64,000 bases of DNA, from assembly GCA_031291175.1 (NCBI GenBank), contig JARLJO010000047.1, positions 202,766-266,765 of the forward strand, given 5' to 3'. The position numbers and the translations under genes are program-made. This DNA comes from Gammaproteobacteria bacterium (lineage in GTDB: Bacteria; Pseudomonadota; Gammaproteobacteria; DSM-16500). The notes beneath the pieces are model-generated. The model had not been told where the DNA came from. It ran no database searches and worked only from the letters and a program-made list of their open reading frames with translations. Every line of letters starts with the position of its first letter. Position 1 is the stretch's first letter. Below, piece by piece: positions 47,554 through 55,875 of the stretch.

Positions 47554-47652
47554 TGTAGCATCACTGAATATAAATTATGTTCTAACTGGTTTGACCCATA
47601 ACAATAAATAAAAATAAAAAACCTATCCCCGCCATTGCGGGGATTTTTCTTT
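47554..47652 (+). ncRNA. Small RNA B (three-member family)
   Basis: About 100 nt, closely matching copies A and C, with terminator ATCCCCGC, CATT, GCGGGGAT and TTTTCTTT. It differs from A mainly in the variable stretch after CACTGAATAT and in the A-rich linker. It sits after the IcmC-like gene with its own promoter. The region 47402-47964 is otherwise non-coding. Confidence 0.7.
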
Positions 47653-47750
47653 GTGGGATAGGTATTAAAGCTTGAGATAAGCACTGCAAATTTCCACTGA
47701 AAATTTTTCGCTAAAAATCAGTTAAAACCAAATACAAAAATTTTAATCGC

Positions 47751-47783
47751 TTTAATACTCTCTTAAGGTGACTGCTTTATAGT
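47751..47783 (+). promoter_or_regulatory. PmrA-like box and -10 of small RNA C
   Basis: TTTAAT (47751-47756), N5, CTTAAG (47762-47767), ten bases, TATAGT (47778-47783). This is a perfect YTTAAK-N5-YTTAAK. Confidence 0.7.
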
Positions 47784-47789
47784 AGTAAT

Positions 47790-47889
47790 TGTAGCATCAC
47801 TGAATATGATTTATGTTTTAACTGGCTTAACCCATAACAACAAATAAAAATAAAAAAATCTATCCCCGCCATCGCGGGGATTTTTCTTT
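47790..47889 (+). ncRNA. Small RNA C (three-member family)
   Basis: About 100 nt, 236 bp downstream of copy B in tandem. Its terminator stem (ATCCCCGC / GCGGGGAT) and tail TTTTTCTTTGTGG are conserved, with CATC in the loop. The change ACTGGCTTAACCC (GGTTTGACCC in A and B) marks the variable positions of the core. Confidence 0.7.
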
Positions 47890-47924
47890 GTGGAAAAATC
47901 AAAACAAAAATCACGGGCAAAAAA

Positions 47925-47946
47925 AATCCCCGACTCAGCGAGGATT
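47925..47946 (-). terminator. Rho-independent terminator of prfC
   Basis: On the minus strand AATCCTCG and CGGGGATT flank CTGAGT, with one mismatch, followed by eight or nine U. A T-run on the other side makes it potentially bidirectional, so it could also back up small RNA C. Confidence 0.65.
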
Positions 47947-47964
47947 TTTCTTCTAGATTAGCTT

Positions 47965-49545
47965 TTAATGCTCTCGTGTCGTCTTAAATTCAACACCAGG
48001 CCATCGCTCCATCGTCAATGATAAATTCACGCGTGTAGGTGCAAGATAAGTTAAATTATCACTACCATCCAATGCCAAATTATCATGCGCTTTGATTTTA
48101 AACTCTTCTAACTTTTTATTATCATCACAACGCACCCAACGCGCTGTCGCAACTGAAACGCTTTCATAAACACAATCCACGTTATATTCATGCTTCAAGC
48201 GATAAGCGACCACATCAAACTGCAATAATCCCACAGCGCCTAAAATCAAATTGTTACTGTTTAAAGGTTTAAATAACTGTGTCGCGCCTTCTTCGCACAA
48301 CTGCTTTAATCCTTTCTGTAAGGCTTTTAATTTCAGCGGATCTTTCAATCGCACCAAGCGAAACAACTCCGGCGCAAAATAAGGAATACCCGTAAACTTT
48401 AAATTCTCACCTTCTGAAAAAGTATCACCGATTTGAATGGTGCCGTGATTATATAAACCAATGATATCGCCCGGCCACGCTTCAGCCACTTGCTCGCGAT
48501 CCGAAGCCATAAAGGTCAGCGCCTGATTGATTTTCACTTCGCGCCCCAAGCTCACTTGATGCATCTTCATGCCTTGCTTATATGTACCAGAACAAACTCG
48601 CATAAAAGCAATACGATCACGATGAGCAGGATCCATATTCGCCTGGATCTTAAAAACAAAGCCGGTGAACTTTTCTTCATTCGCTTCCACGTCTCGTGTA
48701 GTCGTCTCACGAAATTGCGGCGGCGGCGCATATTCGGCAAAAGCATCCAACAATTCACGCACGCCAAAATTATTAATCGCGGAACCAAAGAAAACAGGCG
48801 TCAACTCCCCGCGCAAAAACTCTTCCTTATCAAAGGTATGACTTGCGCCTTTCACCAATTCAACAGTGGCACGCAATTCAGCAGCAGAATCCCCTAAGAT
48901 TTTATCCAAATCGGGATTATGCAACCCTAAGATTTTTTCACTTTCTTGCAGTACAGCGTTCTTACCTGGCTGATACAAATAAACAGCGTCTTCATACAAA
49001 TGATAAACACCTTTAAATTCCCGCCCCATGCCAATCGGCCAAGTGATAGGAGCACAGCGAATTTTTAAGATAGTTTCAATTTCATCTAGCAAATCAATCG
49101 GCTCACGACTGTCGCGATCTAATTTATTGATAAACGTAATAATAGGCGAATGTCGCAAACGGCAAACTTCGAGTAATTTAATGGTACGATCTTCTACACC
49201 CTTCGCCGCATCAATCACCATCAACGCAGAATCCACTGCGGTCAGCGTACGATAGGTATCTTCAGAGAAATCCGCGTGACCTGGCGTATCCAGCAAGTTC
49301 ATAATATGAGACTTATAAGGAAACTGCATCACAGAGGTCGTGACCGAAATACCTCTTTGCTTTTCAAGCTCCATCCAGTCGGATGTGGCATGGCGCGAAG
49401 CCTTTCTGCCTTTAACCGTCCCCGCCAACTGAATAGCACCCCCAAACAGCAGAAGTTTTTCAGTCAGGGTGGTTTTACCCGCATCAGGATGAGAAATAAT
49501 CGCAAAAGTGCGACGTTTAGCGACTTGCTTGGCTAATTCGGACAT
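47965..49545 (-). CDS. prfC: Peptide chain release factor 3
   Basis: The 526-residue translational GTPase has G1 [12 protein letters not shown], the G2 region [13 protein letters not shown]3 DTPGHADF and G4 NKLD. Domains II and III of the RF3 type follow. It recycles RF1/RF2 after peptide release. Confidence 0.97.
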   Translation of the reverse strand: MSELAKQVAKRRTFAIISHPDAGKTTLTEKLLLFGGAIQLAGTVKGRKASRHATSDWMELEKQRGISVTTSVMQFPYKSHIMNLLDTPGHADFSEDTYRTLTAVDSALMVIDAAKGVEDRTIKLLEVCRLRHSPIITFINKLDRDSREPIDLLDEIETILKIRCAPITWPIGMGREFKGVYHLYEDAVYLYQPGKNAVLQESEKILGLHNPDLDKILGDSAAELRATVELVKGASHTFDKEEFLRGELTPVFFGSAINNFGVRELLDAFAEYAPPPQFRETTTRDVEANEEKFTGFVFKIQANMDPAHRDRIAFMRVCSGTYKQGMKMHQVSLGREVKINQALTFMASDREQVAEAWPGDIIGLYNHGTIQIGDTFSEGENLKFTGIPYFAPELFRLVRLKDPLKLKALQKGLKQLCEEGATQLFKPLNSNNLILGAVGLLQFDVVAYRLKHEYNVDCVYESVSVATARWVRCDDNKKLEEFKIKAHDNLALDGSDNLTYLAPTRVNLSLTMERWPGVEFKTTREH

Positions 49546-49706
49546 AGATAAACTGCTTAGAGAATCGTAAAAAAGTGAGGTATTTTACAGCGGGCTAGAA
49601 AAAAGATAAACAACTTACTCAACTATCCGTGGGGGCTTGCTTCCAGCATTCTTGGTCAGGGGTTCTTTTGTTGGATTGTAGCTTTGCTTGGGGGTTGCTG
49701 TTTAAG

Positions 49707-49798
49707 GACTGGGGTCCTGTCAGGGTAGGTTTACTTTTTTCGTGCTCGCAGAGGCTCCGCGCGTAAAAAGCAAACCTACCCAGCCACCCCGTTTTTTT
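49707..49798 (+). repeat. Family-1 repeat element (lacks the CTTCCAC hairpin end)
   Basis: This copy runs from GACTGGGGTCCTGTC through the imperfect palindrome to CCACCCCG and the T-run, then changes to unrelated sequence. Confidence 0.85.
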
Positions 49799-49870
49799 AT
49801 ATAAAAGCCCGCGGAAAGACCTTTGCTTATCGCTCATTACTAATGAAAACCGTAAATGTTTTGAGTAAAT

Positions 49871-49926
49871 TAGTAGCACGGACTAAGACTCCCACGCTTT
49901 TTGTGGGGGTCGTGTCCGCGAACCCC
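49871..49926 (+). repeat. Family-2 hairpin copy
   Basis: TAGCACGGACTAAGAC, a CCCAC-GCTTTTT-GTGGG hairpin and GTCGTGTCCGCGAACCCC match the copies at 39252-39306 and 50270-50322. Confidence 0.8.
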
Positions 49927-49959
49927 TGCCGACATGGAAATGAGCTCTTAAAGTTGCCT

Positions 49960-50060
49960 CAGGCCCCGCCATGCTAGGTTTGCTTTTTTCGTGCTCGCCA
50001 GTAGGCGTAACAGCGTAAAAAGCAAACCTACCCTGCCACCTCGTGGAAGCGAGAAGAGCA
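49960..50060 (+). repeat. Family-1 repeat element, degenerate copy
   Basis: It keeps the TAGGTTTGC ... GCAAACCTACC palindrome and ends with CACCTCGTGGAAGCGAG, with a deletion of the T-run and part of the terminal hairpin. Confidence 0.7.
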
Positions 50061-50126
50061 TATTTACGGGACATTAATGCGCGTGGATGGCGGAGGTCAG
50101 ACCTTGGTCGCAAAGCTATCAGGTAG

Positions 50127-50492
50127 TGTTGAGATAGCTGTGCGACAAAAATGTGGCACTGTGGGCTTTAATGATTACGGCGGGGATTTTTGATTCGTAT
50201 GTGCTGAGTGAATGTGTGTGATTTAGCAGGGGTTCACTGAATGAATGTTCTGTGATTTATTTAGCAGGGGTTCGCGGACACGACCCCCACAAAAAGCGTG
50301 GGAGTCTTAGTCCGTGCTACTTTGTGCTGCATCGGAGTGTTCTGCGCAATGAACCAATGTAAATATGTTCTTTTCGCTTCAACGAAGTTGAAGTGAATCA
50401 AAAAAACGGGGTGGCAGGGTAGGTTTGCTTTTTACGCGCGGAGCCCCTGCGAGCACGAAAAAAGTAAACCTACCCTGACAGGACCCCAGTCC
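50127..50492 (-). repeat. Composite repeat (family 1 + family 2 + tail), inverted copy
   Basis: Reading leftward this has the same parts in the same order as 39094-39415: the family-1 element (50373-50492), AACATATTTACATTGG, the family-2 hairpin (50270-50322), CGAACCCCTGCTAAAT and the tail ATCAAAAATCCCCGCCG. The stretch AACCCCTGCTAAAT ... ACATTCA is duplicated in tandem. The region 49546-50525 has no gene that I can support. Confidence 0.8.
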
Positions 50493-50525
50493 TTACACAG
50501 CAACCCCATAGCAAAAACCCAATCC

Positions 50526-50993
50526 TTACAATCCGCCCTTCTCCAAAAACACCTCTATTCCAATATCCCGCGCAAAAACCAACGCATCCTCCCGCCCCCT
50601 CCCAGCCGGATAATAATCCTTCCTCTCCCCAATCTGCTTAAAATGCATATTCTGATAAAGCAAAATCGCCGCCAAATTAGAGCGCCTAACCTCAAGATAG
50701 ACAATCCCTGCTCCCTGCTCTTTCGCCCAATCCAGCGCATACTCCATCAACTGACGTCCAAATCCGCGTCGCTGTGCTTTTGGATGAATACACAAATTCA
50801 GAATATGACATTCCCCTACCGCCAGCGATAACAATACAAATCCGACCACCTGGCCTTGATCCTCAATCACCCAACCCGGATATTTCGCTTCAAAACACCG
50901 TAAAAAAGCCACTTCCGACCACGGCGCAATCTGCGTAGCTTCTTCAATGGGTAATGCTTGCGGGATATCACTCTGCAGAAACGAACGTATCAT
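50526..50993 (-). CDS. rimI: Ribosomal protein S18-alanine N-acetyltransferase
   Basis: A 155-residue GNAT enzyme with the acetyl-CoA loop HPKAQRRGFGRQLMEYAL, catalytic Glu in YLEVRRSN and the late Tyr/Asn pattern YQNMHFKQIGERKDYYP typical of RimI. It acetylates the N-terminus of S18. Confidence 0.93.
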   Translation of the reverse strand: MIRSFLQSDIPQALPIEEATQIAPWSEVAFLRCFEAKYPGWVIEDQGQVVGFVLLSLAVGECHILNLCIHPKAQRRGFGRQLMEYALDWAKEQGAGIVYLEVRRSNLAAILLYQNMHFKQIGERKDYYPAGRGREDALVFARDIGIEVFLEKGGL

Positions 50994-51104
50994 TAAAAAA
51001 TCATTCCCAAATCATTTCGATAAAGTTCAATCCTAATAGTGCTTGTATATTCAGTCAACAAATATACAATTTCAATTAAAGCCACTCAGACAAAGGACTT
51101 ACGC

Positions 51105-51656
51105 ATGGGCAATAGACTCTCCAAAATTTACACTCGAACGGGCGACGATGGCACAACCAGCATAGGCGATAAAAACCGCATTTTAAAAAACCATCCCCGC
51201 CTTGAAGTCCTCGGTACAATAGACGAATTAAACAGCGCCATTGGTGTCATACTCGCTCAGAAACCTTCAACAACGAGCATCAACATCTGCTTAGAAGCCA
51301 TTCAGCAAGAACTCTTCAATCTAGGCGGTGAACTCTGCCCACCCTATTACACAGTGATAACCGCAGAAAAAATAGAACACTTAGAAAAACAATTAGATGA
51401 GTGGAATAACACATTACCGCCATTGAAAGAATTCATCATGCCAGGCGGCAATCTCAAATCCGCCAGCTGTCACCTGGCACGCACGATATGTCGCCGCGCA
51501 GAGCGTGCGTGCGTCACACTGTTGCAGAGCGAACCCTTTAATACCGAAATATTACGATATCTAAACAGACTCTCTGATCTCCTATTTGTTGCAGCACGCC
51601 TACTCGCCAAAGAATCGCAAAGCGAAGAAACACTCTGGAAACACGAGAGAAAATAA
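51105..51656 (+). CDS. Cob(I)alamin adenosyltransferase, PduO type
   Basis: The 183-residue protein starts at 51105, behind AAAGGA. It has the N-terminal ATP loop KIYTRTGDDGTTS, GTIDELNSAIG and C-terminal RRAERACVTL and YLNRLSDLLFVAARL. It makes adenosylcobalamin from reduced B12. A BtuF-like protein at 58733 suggests the cell takes up cobalamin; no synthesis genes are visible here. Confidence 0.93.
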   Translation: MGNRLSKIYTRTGDDGTTSIGDKNRILKNHPRLEVLGTIDELNSAIGVILAQKPSTTSINICLEAIQQELFNLGGELCPPYYTVITAEKIEHLEKQLDEWNNTLPPLKEFIMPGGNLKSASCHLARTICRRAERACVTLLQSEPFNTEILRYLNRLSDLLFVAARLLAKESQSEETLWKHERK

Positions 51657-51729
51657 CACTTTTGACTCAAGCAGAAATTCAGTTATAGTAAAATCGAAAA
51701 ACATGGACTAATTAATTGAGGGATCAAAC

Positions 51730-51897
51730 ATGTTAAGATGGGTATTATTATTTCTCGGCATTTCACTTATTGCTGGTATTTTGGGCTTTACAGGCATATC
51801 AGAAGCCTCAGCAAGCATCGCTAAAATTATTTTCTTAATCTTTGTCATACTCTTTGTCATAGCTTTGATTATGTTACTGATCGGCGGGAGCAGATAA
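51730..51897 (+). CDS. DUF1328 (YtjA-like) small membrane protein
   Basis: The 55-residue protein starts MLRWVLLFLGISLIAGILGFTG and has two hydrophobic helices, ending MLLIGGSR. It matches the DUF1328 pattern and length. The function is unknown; members are often stress-associated. GAGGGATC upstream serves as the ribosome binding site. Confidence 0.85.
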   Translation: MLRWVLLFLGISLIAGILGFTGISEASASIAKIIFLIFVILFVIALIMLLIGGSR

Positions 51898-51911
51898 CCG
51901 ACCTTTCACAA

Positions 51912-51946
51912 AATGGCTGCAACCCTAATGGGATGCGGCCATTTTT
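51912..51946. terminator. Rho-independent terminator shared by convergent genes
   Basis: AATGGCTGCAACCC and GGGATGCGGCCATT pair with one bulge around TAAT, followed by seven T. It lies between DUF1328 and the BON-domain gene and overlaps the end of the latter. Confidence 0.8.
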
Positions 51947-52515
51947 TTCGTCCTAACTTTCTCTTTATGATTATCCACTGTCAGCGTAGATTGCACATCC
52001 TTTACCCCCGGGATCTGCTTTGCCAACTTGATCGCATTATCAATTTGGCTTTGATTACCCGTCGTCCCACTGAGAGCAACCACGCCTGCTTTCGATGCGA
52101 TTTGAATATGCGTCAGTGGCACTGCTTTTTTACCCACTAATTTATTTTTGATAAAAACCGCCTTGACCTTCGCTGCAATAGCCGCATCATCAATCGGCGG
52201 CGTAACACGCTTCACGCTTAAATGCGAAGTATCCACCGCTTTCACACCATTAATAGATTGAACCATATTAATTAAATTATTGGCATCTTGATCAGAAGGA
52301 AGCGTCCCTGACAGTGACACGACATTATTATTCGTCGTCACACTGACATCGTCGCCCGGGATAGATGAGTCAATGGCGATTTTAGCTTTAACAAAACCGG
52401 TGATTGCCGTATCGCTAACGGAGTTTTGGCTGACAGGGTTACTATCAGCCAAACTCACATCAGAAAACAGAAAGGCAACAAAAGAAAAAATCAGAAAAAC
52501 AACTTTCACAGCCAA
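51925..52515 (-). CDS. BON-domain periplasmic protein (OsmY-like)
   Basis: The 196-residue protein has a signal peptide (about 1-23) and two BON domains (about 33-103 and 112-182), each with the VxLSGT strand. BON proteins bind phospholipid or envelope surfaces and are stress-induced. It ends with a Lys-rich tail, RTKKMAASH. Confidence 0.9.
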   Translation of the reverse strand: MAVKVVFLIFSFVAFLFSDVSLADSNPVSQNSVSDTAITGFVKAKIAIDSSIPGDDVSVTTNNNVVSLSGTLPSDQDANNLINMVQSINGVKAVDTSHLSVKRVTPPIDDAAIAAKVKAVFIKNKLVGKKAVPLTHIQIASKAGVVALSGTTGNQSQIDNAIKLAKQIPGVKDVQSTLTVDNHKEKVRTKKMAASH

Positions 52516-52564
52516 ACCTCCACCGTTTTAATGAAAAAAAACTTGAGGCTAAACCATTGAGTCA

Positions 52565-52876
52565 TTATTTATGAAGCAACTTCGCCGCAATCACACCGCA
52601 AAGAAAAGCATATCCTATCGATTTGACTGGATTGGCTTTGACGTAGGTAACAACATTATCTTGAATATCCGAGGATTTTTCTTTTGCGCCTTTCAATGAT
52701 TGAATCAATAGCTCTTCTGCTTTACCACTCACATCATAAGCCGTTTGCGAAAGCGCTTCTCGCGTTTCACGCATTTTTTGTTTGATTGATTCAAAATCAT
52801 CGTGCAATTCTTTATGGAGTCGTTGCTGCGCATCACGAGCCTGCTGGTTATCACGGGAATTTTTATTATTGTACAT
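52565..52876 (-). CDS. DUF883 (ElaB/YqjD-like) ribosome- or membrane-associated protein
   Basis: The 103-residue protein starts at 52876, behind GGAGG; the longer upstream frame has no site. It is a charged helix followed by a C-terminal membrane segment in KSIGYAFLCGVIAAKLL. Relatives in E. coli tether ribosomes to the inner membrane in stationary phase. It lies upstream of the BON protein in the same direction. Confidence 0.85.
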   Translation of the reverse strand: MYNNKNSRDNQQARDAQQRLHKELHDDFESIKQKMRETREALSQTAYDVSGKAEELLIQSLKGAKEKSSDIQDNVVTYVKANPVKSIGYAFLCGVIAAKLLHK

Positions 52877-53023
52877 TGTAAACCTCCACAGAAATTTAGC
52901 CCTGAACTTTAGTATAATTGATTTTGAGTAGTCGCGTAAACTTACGGACTGAAAGCGAAGATACAACACGCTGATTATAATATGATAATTAACTGAAGAA
53001 TGTTTTTTCTGAGAGAACAAACG

Positions 53024-53053
53024 AGAGCCGCGCAACATCCGTTACACGGCTCT
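53024..53053 (-). terminator. Hairpin after lpdA
   Basis: AGAGCCG (53024-53030) pairs with CGGCTCT (53047-53053), 11 bases after the lpdA stop. The following bases are only partly T-rich. Confidence 0.5.
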
Positions 53054-53064
53054 TATTTGATAGA

Positions 53065-54501
53065 TTACTTGCTGCTGGCTTCTGCTTTTTTCTTAGGAAT
53101 ATACAAATCTGTAATGGTTCCTTCAAACACTTCAGCTGCCATGGCAATCGTTTCAGACAAAGTAGGATGTGGATGAATAGTTAAGGAAACATCTTCCACA
53201 TCACAACCCATCTCAATCGCTAAACCGACTTCAGCAATGAGCTCACCTGCATTAGGGCCCACAATACCAGCACCGATCACTCGATTTGTGGCTTCATCAA
53301 TGATTAACTTTGTCATCCCTTCATCCCGACCAATTGCGAGAGAACGACCACTGGCAGCCCAAGGGAATACGCCTTTACCGTATTTAATACCTTTGGCTTT
53401 CGCTTCGTTTTCAGTGACGCCTGTCCATGCAATTTCAGGATCGGTGTAAGCTACACTTGGAATGCATTTAGGATCAAAGTAATGTTTCAATCCGGAGATC
53501 ACTTCTGCCGCAACACGACCTTCAGGAATAGCCTTGTGCGCCAACATCGGATTACCGACCACATCGCCAATAGCATAAATGTGTGGAACATTCGTACGCA
53601 TCTGTTTATCAACACTGATAAAACCGCGTTCATCCACATTCACACCAGCTTTGTCTGCGGCAATTTGTTTGCCGTTCGGTATGCGACCCACAGCACACAG
53701 AATACGATCGAATTTTTCTGGTTTTTCAGGTGCGTTTTCACCTTCGAAGGTAACATACAGACCGTCTTTTTTCGCTTCGACTTTGGTAACTTTGGTTTTT
53801 AACAAAATATTTTGATAACGCTTTTGAATGCGCTTATACAATGGCATCACCAGGTCTTTATCACAACCTGGAATGATTTGGTCCATCAATTCCACGATAG
53901 TAATTTCAGCGCCTAATGCTTCATACACTGTCGCCATTTCCAAACCAATAATACCGCCACCGATCACAAGCATTTTGCATTTTGTTTCAGCCAGTTCTAG
54001 CGCGCCTGTTGAATCAATGATGCGTGGGTCTTCTGGCAAGAATGGCAACTGCACAGGACGCGAGCCGACAGCAATGATTGCGCTTTCAAAACGAATGGTT
54101 TGCTTGCCATCTTTTCCTTCCACGAGAATTTCGTTAGGAGAAACGAATTGGCCAACGCCGTGAACGATTTCCACTTTGCGTTGTTTTGCTAACATTTTTA
54201 AACCGCCGGTCAACTTGCCAACGATTTTATTTTTCCAATCACGCAGTTTCAGCGCATCCACTTTAGGTGTGCCAAAATCGATACCGTTCGCGCTCATCTC
54301 ATGGGCTTCGTCTATAACTTTGGCCGCGTGCAACAAAGCTTTAGATGGAATGCAACCCACATTCAAACAAACACCGCCAATGTTTTCATAGCGCTCAATT
54401 AAAATCACTTTTTTGCCGAGATCCGCAGCACGAAAAGCGGCAGTGTATCCACCAGGACCGCTACCTAAAACAACCACTTCAGCTTGTAATTCGTTACTCA
54501 T
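53065..54501 (-). CDS. lpdA: Dihydrolipoyl dehydrogenase, E3 of pyruvate dehydrogenase
   Basis: A 478-residue flavoprotein with the FAD motif VVLGSGPGGYTAAFRA, the redox disulfide GGVCLNVGCIPSK, the NAD motif VIGGGIIGLEMA and the His-Glu pair in HPHPTLSE at the dimer interface. It reoxidises lipoamide for the pyruvate and 2-oxoglutarate complexes. It is the third gene of aceE-aceF-lpdA. Confidence 0.98.
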   Translation of the reverse strand: MSNELQAEVVVLGSGPGGYTAAFRAADLGKKVILIERYENIGGVCLNVGCIPSKALLHAAKVIDEAHEMSANGIDFGTPKVDALKLRDWKNKIVGKLTGGLKMLAKQRKVEIVHGVGQFVSPNEILVEGKDGKQTIRFESAIIAVGSRPVQLPFLPEDPRIIDSTGALELAETKCKMLVIGGGIIGLEMATVYEALGAEITIVELMDQIIPGCDKDLVMPLYKRIQKRYQNILLKTKVTKVEAKKDGLYVTFEGENAPEKPEKFDRILCAVGRIPNGKQIAADKAGVNVDERGFISVDKQMRTNVPHIYAIGDVVGNPMLAHKAIPEGRVAAEVISGLKHYFDPKCIPSVAYTDPEIAWTGVTENEAKAKGIKYGKGVFPWAASGRSLAIGRDEGMTKLIIDEATNRVIGAGIVGPNAGELIAEVGLAIEMGCDVEDVSLTIHPHPTLSETIAMAAEVFEGTITDLYIPKKKAEASSK

Positions 54502-54563
54502 TTTGGGTTCCTATATTAATCAATTAAACTTAAACAAACTGCACCATTCAATGGGGCAATAAA

Positions 54564-55862
54564 CTACATCAAGAGGTTGCGTATATCAGACAACTTATTC
54601 GATAAACTCACCATGAATCTTGCGCCATCAGCACCATCAATCACACGATGATCGTAAGAAAGTGACAAGGGCAACATCAAACGCGGAACAAAATTTCCAC
54701 CTTCATAAACCGCTTTTTGTGATGCTTTTGAGACACCCAAAATAGCTACTTCTGGCACATTCACAATGGGTGTGAATGCCGTGCCACCAATGCCGCCCAA
54801 GCTGGAAATAGAGAAGCAGCCGCCTTGCATATCACTTAAGGAAAGCTGGCCTTTACGCGCTTTATCACTGACCACACTTAATTCTTTGGCAAGCTCTTGC
54901 AAACCTTTCTGATCCACATCACGAATCACCGGCACCACCAAACCATCTGGTGTATCGACCGCCACACCAATGTGGTAATACTTTTTCAGAATCAGGCTTT
55001 CACCACTTGGATCCAATGAAGCATTAAATTGAGGATACGCTTTTAACGATGCAACAACCGCCTTCATAATAAATACTAGTGGAGTTAACTTAACGCCGTC
55101 TTTTTCCATTGCCGCTTTTTGTGCGGCGCGGAAATCTTCCAGGTCCGTAATATCCGCTTCACCAAATTGCGTCACATGCGGCACCAACAACCAATTGCGA
55201 TGTAAGTTTTTGCCTGTGAGCTTTTTAATTCGTGACATAGCAACGGATTCAACTGAACCAAATTTAGAAAAATCCACAACCGGTGCGCTAGGCAATCCCG
55301 CGCCTCCTGTCGCCGCTGGCATTTGCGATAAGCGGAATTTCACATAACCTTGAATGTCTTCTTTCAGAATACGGTTTTTAGGACCTGTCGCTGGCACATC
55401 AGCTAACTCAATGCCAAACTCTCTTGCAATACGCCTCACCGCAGGACCAGCATGCACCTCAGCCAATTCGCTTTGAAGCACTTTGATTGCCGGAGGTGTT
55501 GCCTGTAAAGCAGCAGGAGTGGGAGCAGCAGTTTTCGCTGCGGATAAGGGAGCAGACACTGCGGCAGTCTCTGGTTTTGCAGCGGCTTTTGGTTCTTCTT
55601 TTTTCGAAGGTGCGGCTTCATTACTTGCCGCTTCAAGCGTCAAAATCACAGAACCGTGTGAAACCTTATCACCCGCTTTCACTTTAATTTCTTTGACTAC
55701 GCCAGCATCGGAAGATGGCACTTCCATCGTCGCCTTATCCGATTCTAACGTAATCAATGGCGTATCGACACCGACGGTATCGCCTGGCTTCACCAAAACC
55801 TCAATGACATCCACATCCGTTGCGCCACCAATATCTGGAACAGTAATATTTTTCGTTGCCAA
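54564..55862 (-). CDS. aceF: Dihydrolipoamide acetyltransferase, E2
   Basis: The 432-residue E2 has one lipoyl domain (lysine in ESDKATMEV, about residue 44), an Ala/Pro linker, a peripheral subunit-binding domain ([16 protein letters not shown]) and the catalytic domain with [14 protein letters not shown]. coli AceF has three lipoyl domains; a single one is normal in many other species. It lies 13 bases after aceE. Confidence 0.97.
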   Translation of the reverse strand: MATKNITVPDIGGATDVDVIEVLVKPGDTVGVDTPLITLESDKATMEVPSSDAGVVKEIKVKAGDKVSHGSVILTLEAASNEAAPSKKEEPKAAAKPETAAVSAPLSAAKTAAPTPAALQATPPAIKVLQSELAEVHAGPAVRRIAREFGIELADVPATGPKNRILKEDIQGYVKFRLSQMPAATGGAGLPSAPVVDFSKFGSVESVAMSRIKKLTGKNLHRNWLLVPHVTQFGEADITDLEDFRAAQKAAMEKDGVKLTPLVFIMKAVVASLKAYPQFNASLDPSGESLILKKYYHIGVAVDTPDGLVVPVIRDVDQKGLQELAKELSVVSDKARKGQLSLSDMQGGCFSISSLGGIGGTAFTPIVNVPEVAILGVSKASQKAVYEGGNFVPRLMLPLSLSYDHRVIDGADGARFMVSLSNKLSDIRNLLM

Positions 55863-55875
55863 TGGTAAATCTCCC

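Noticed and set aside
49619..50113. Repeat-derived frames encoding GRFAFYARS-like peptides
   Set aside because: The same peptide appears wherever the family-1 repeat occurs (also near 32834 and 39129) in either orientation. It is a translation of the repeat, not a gene.
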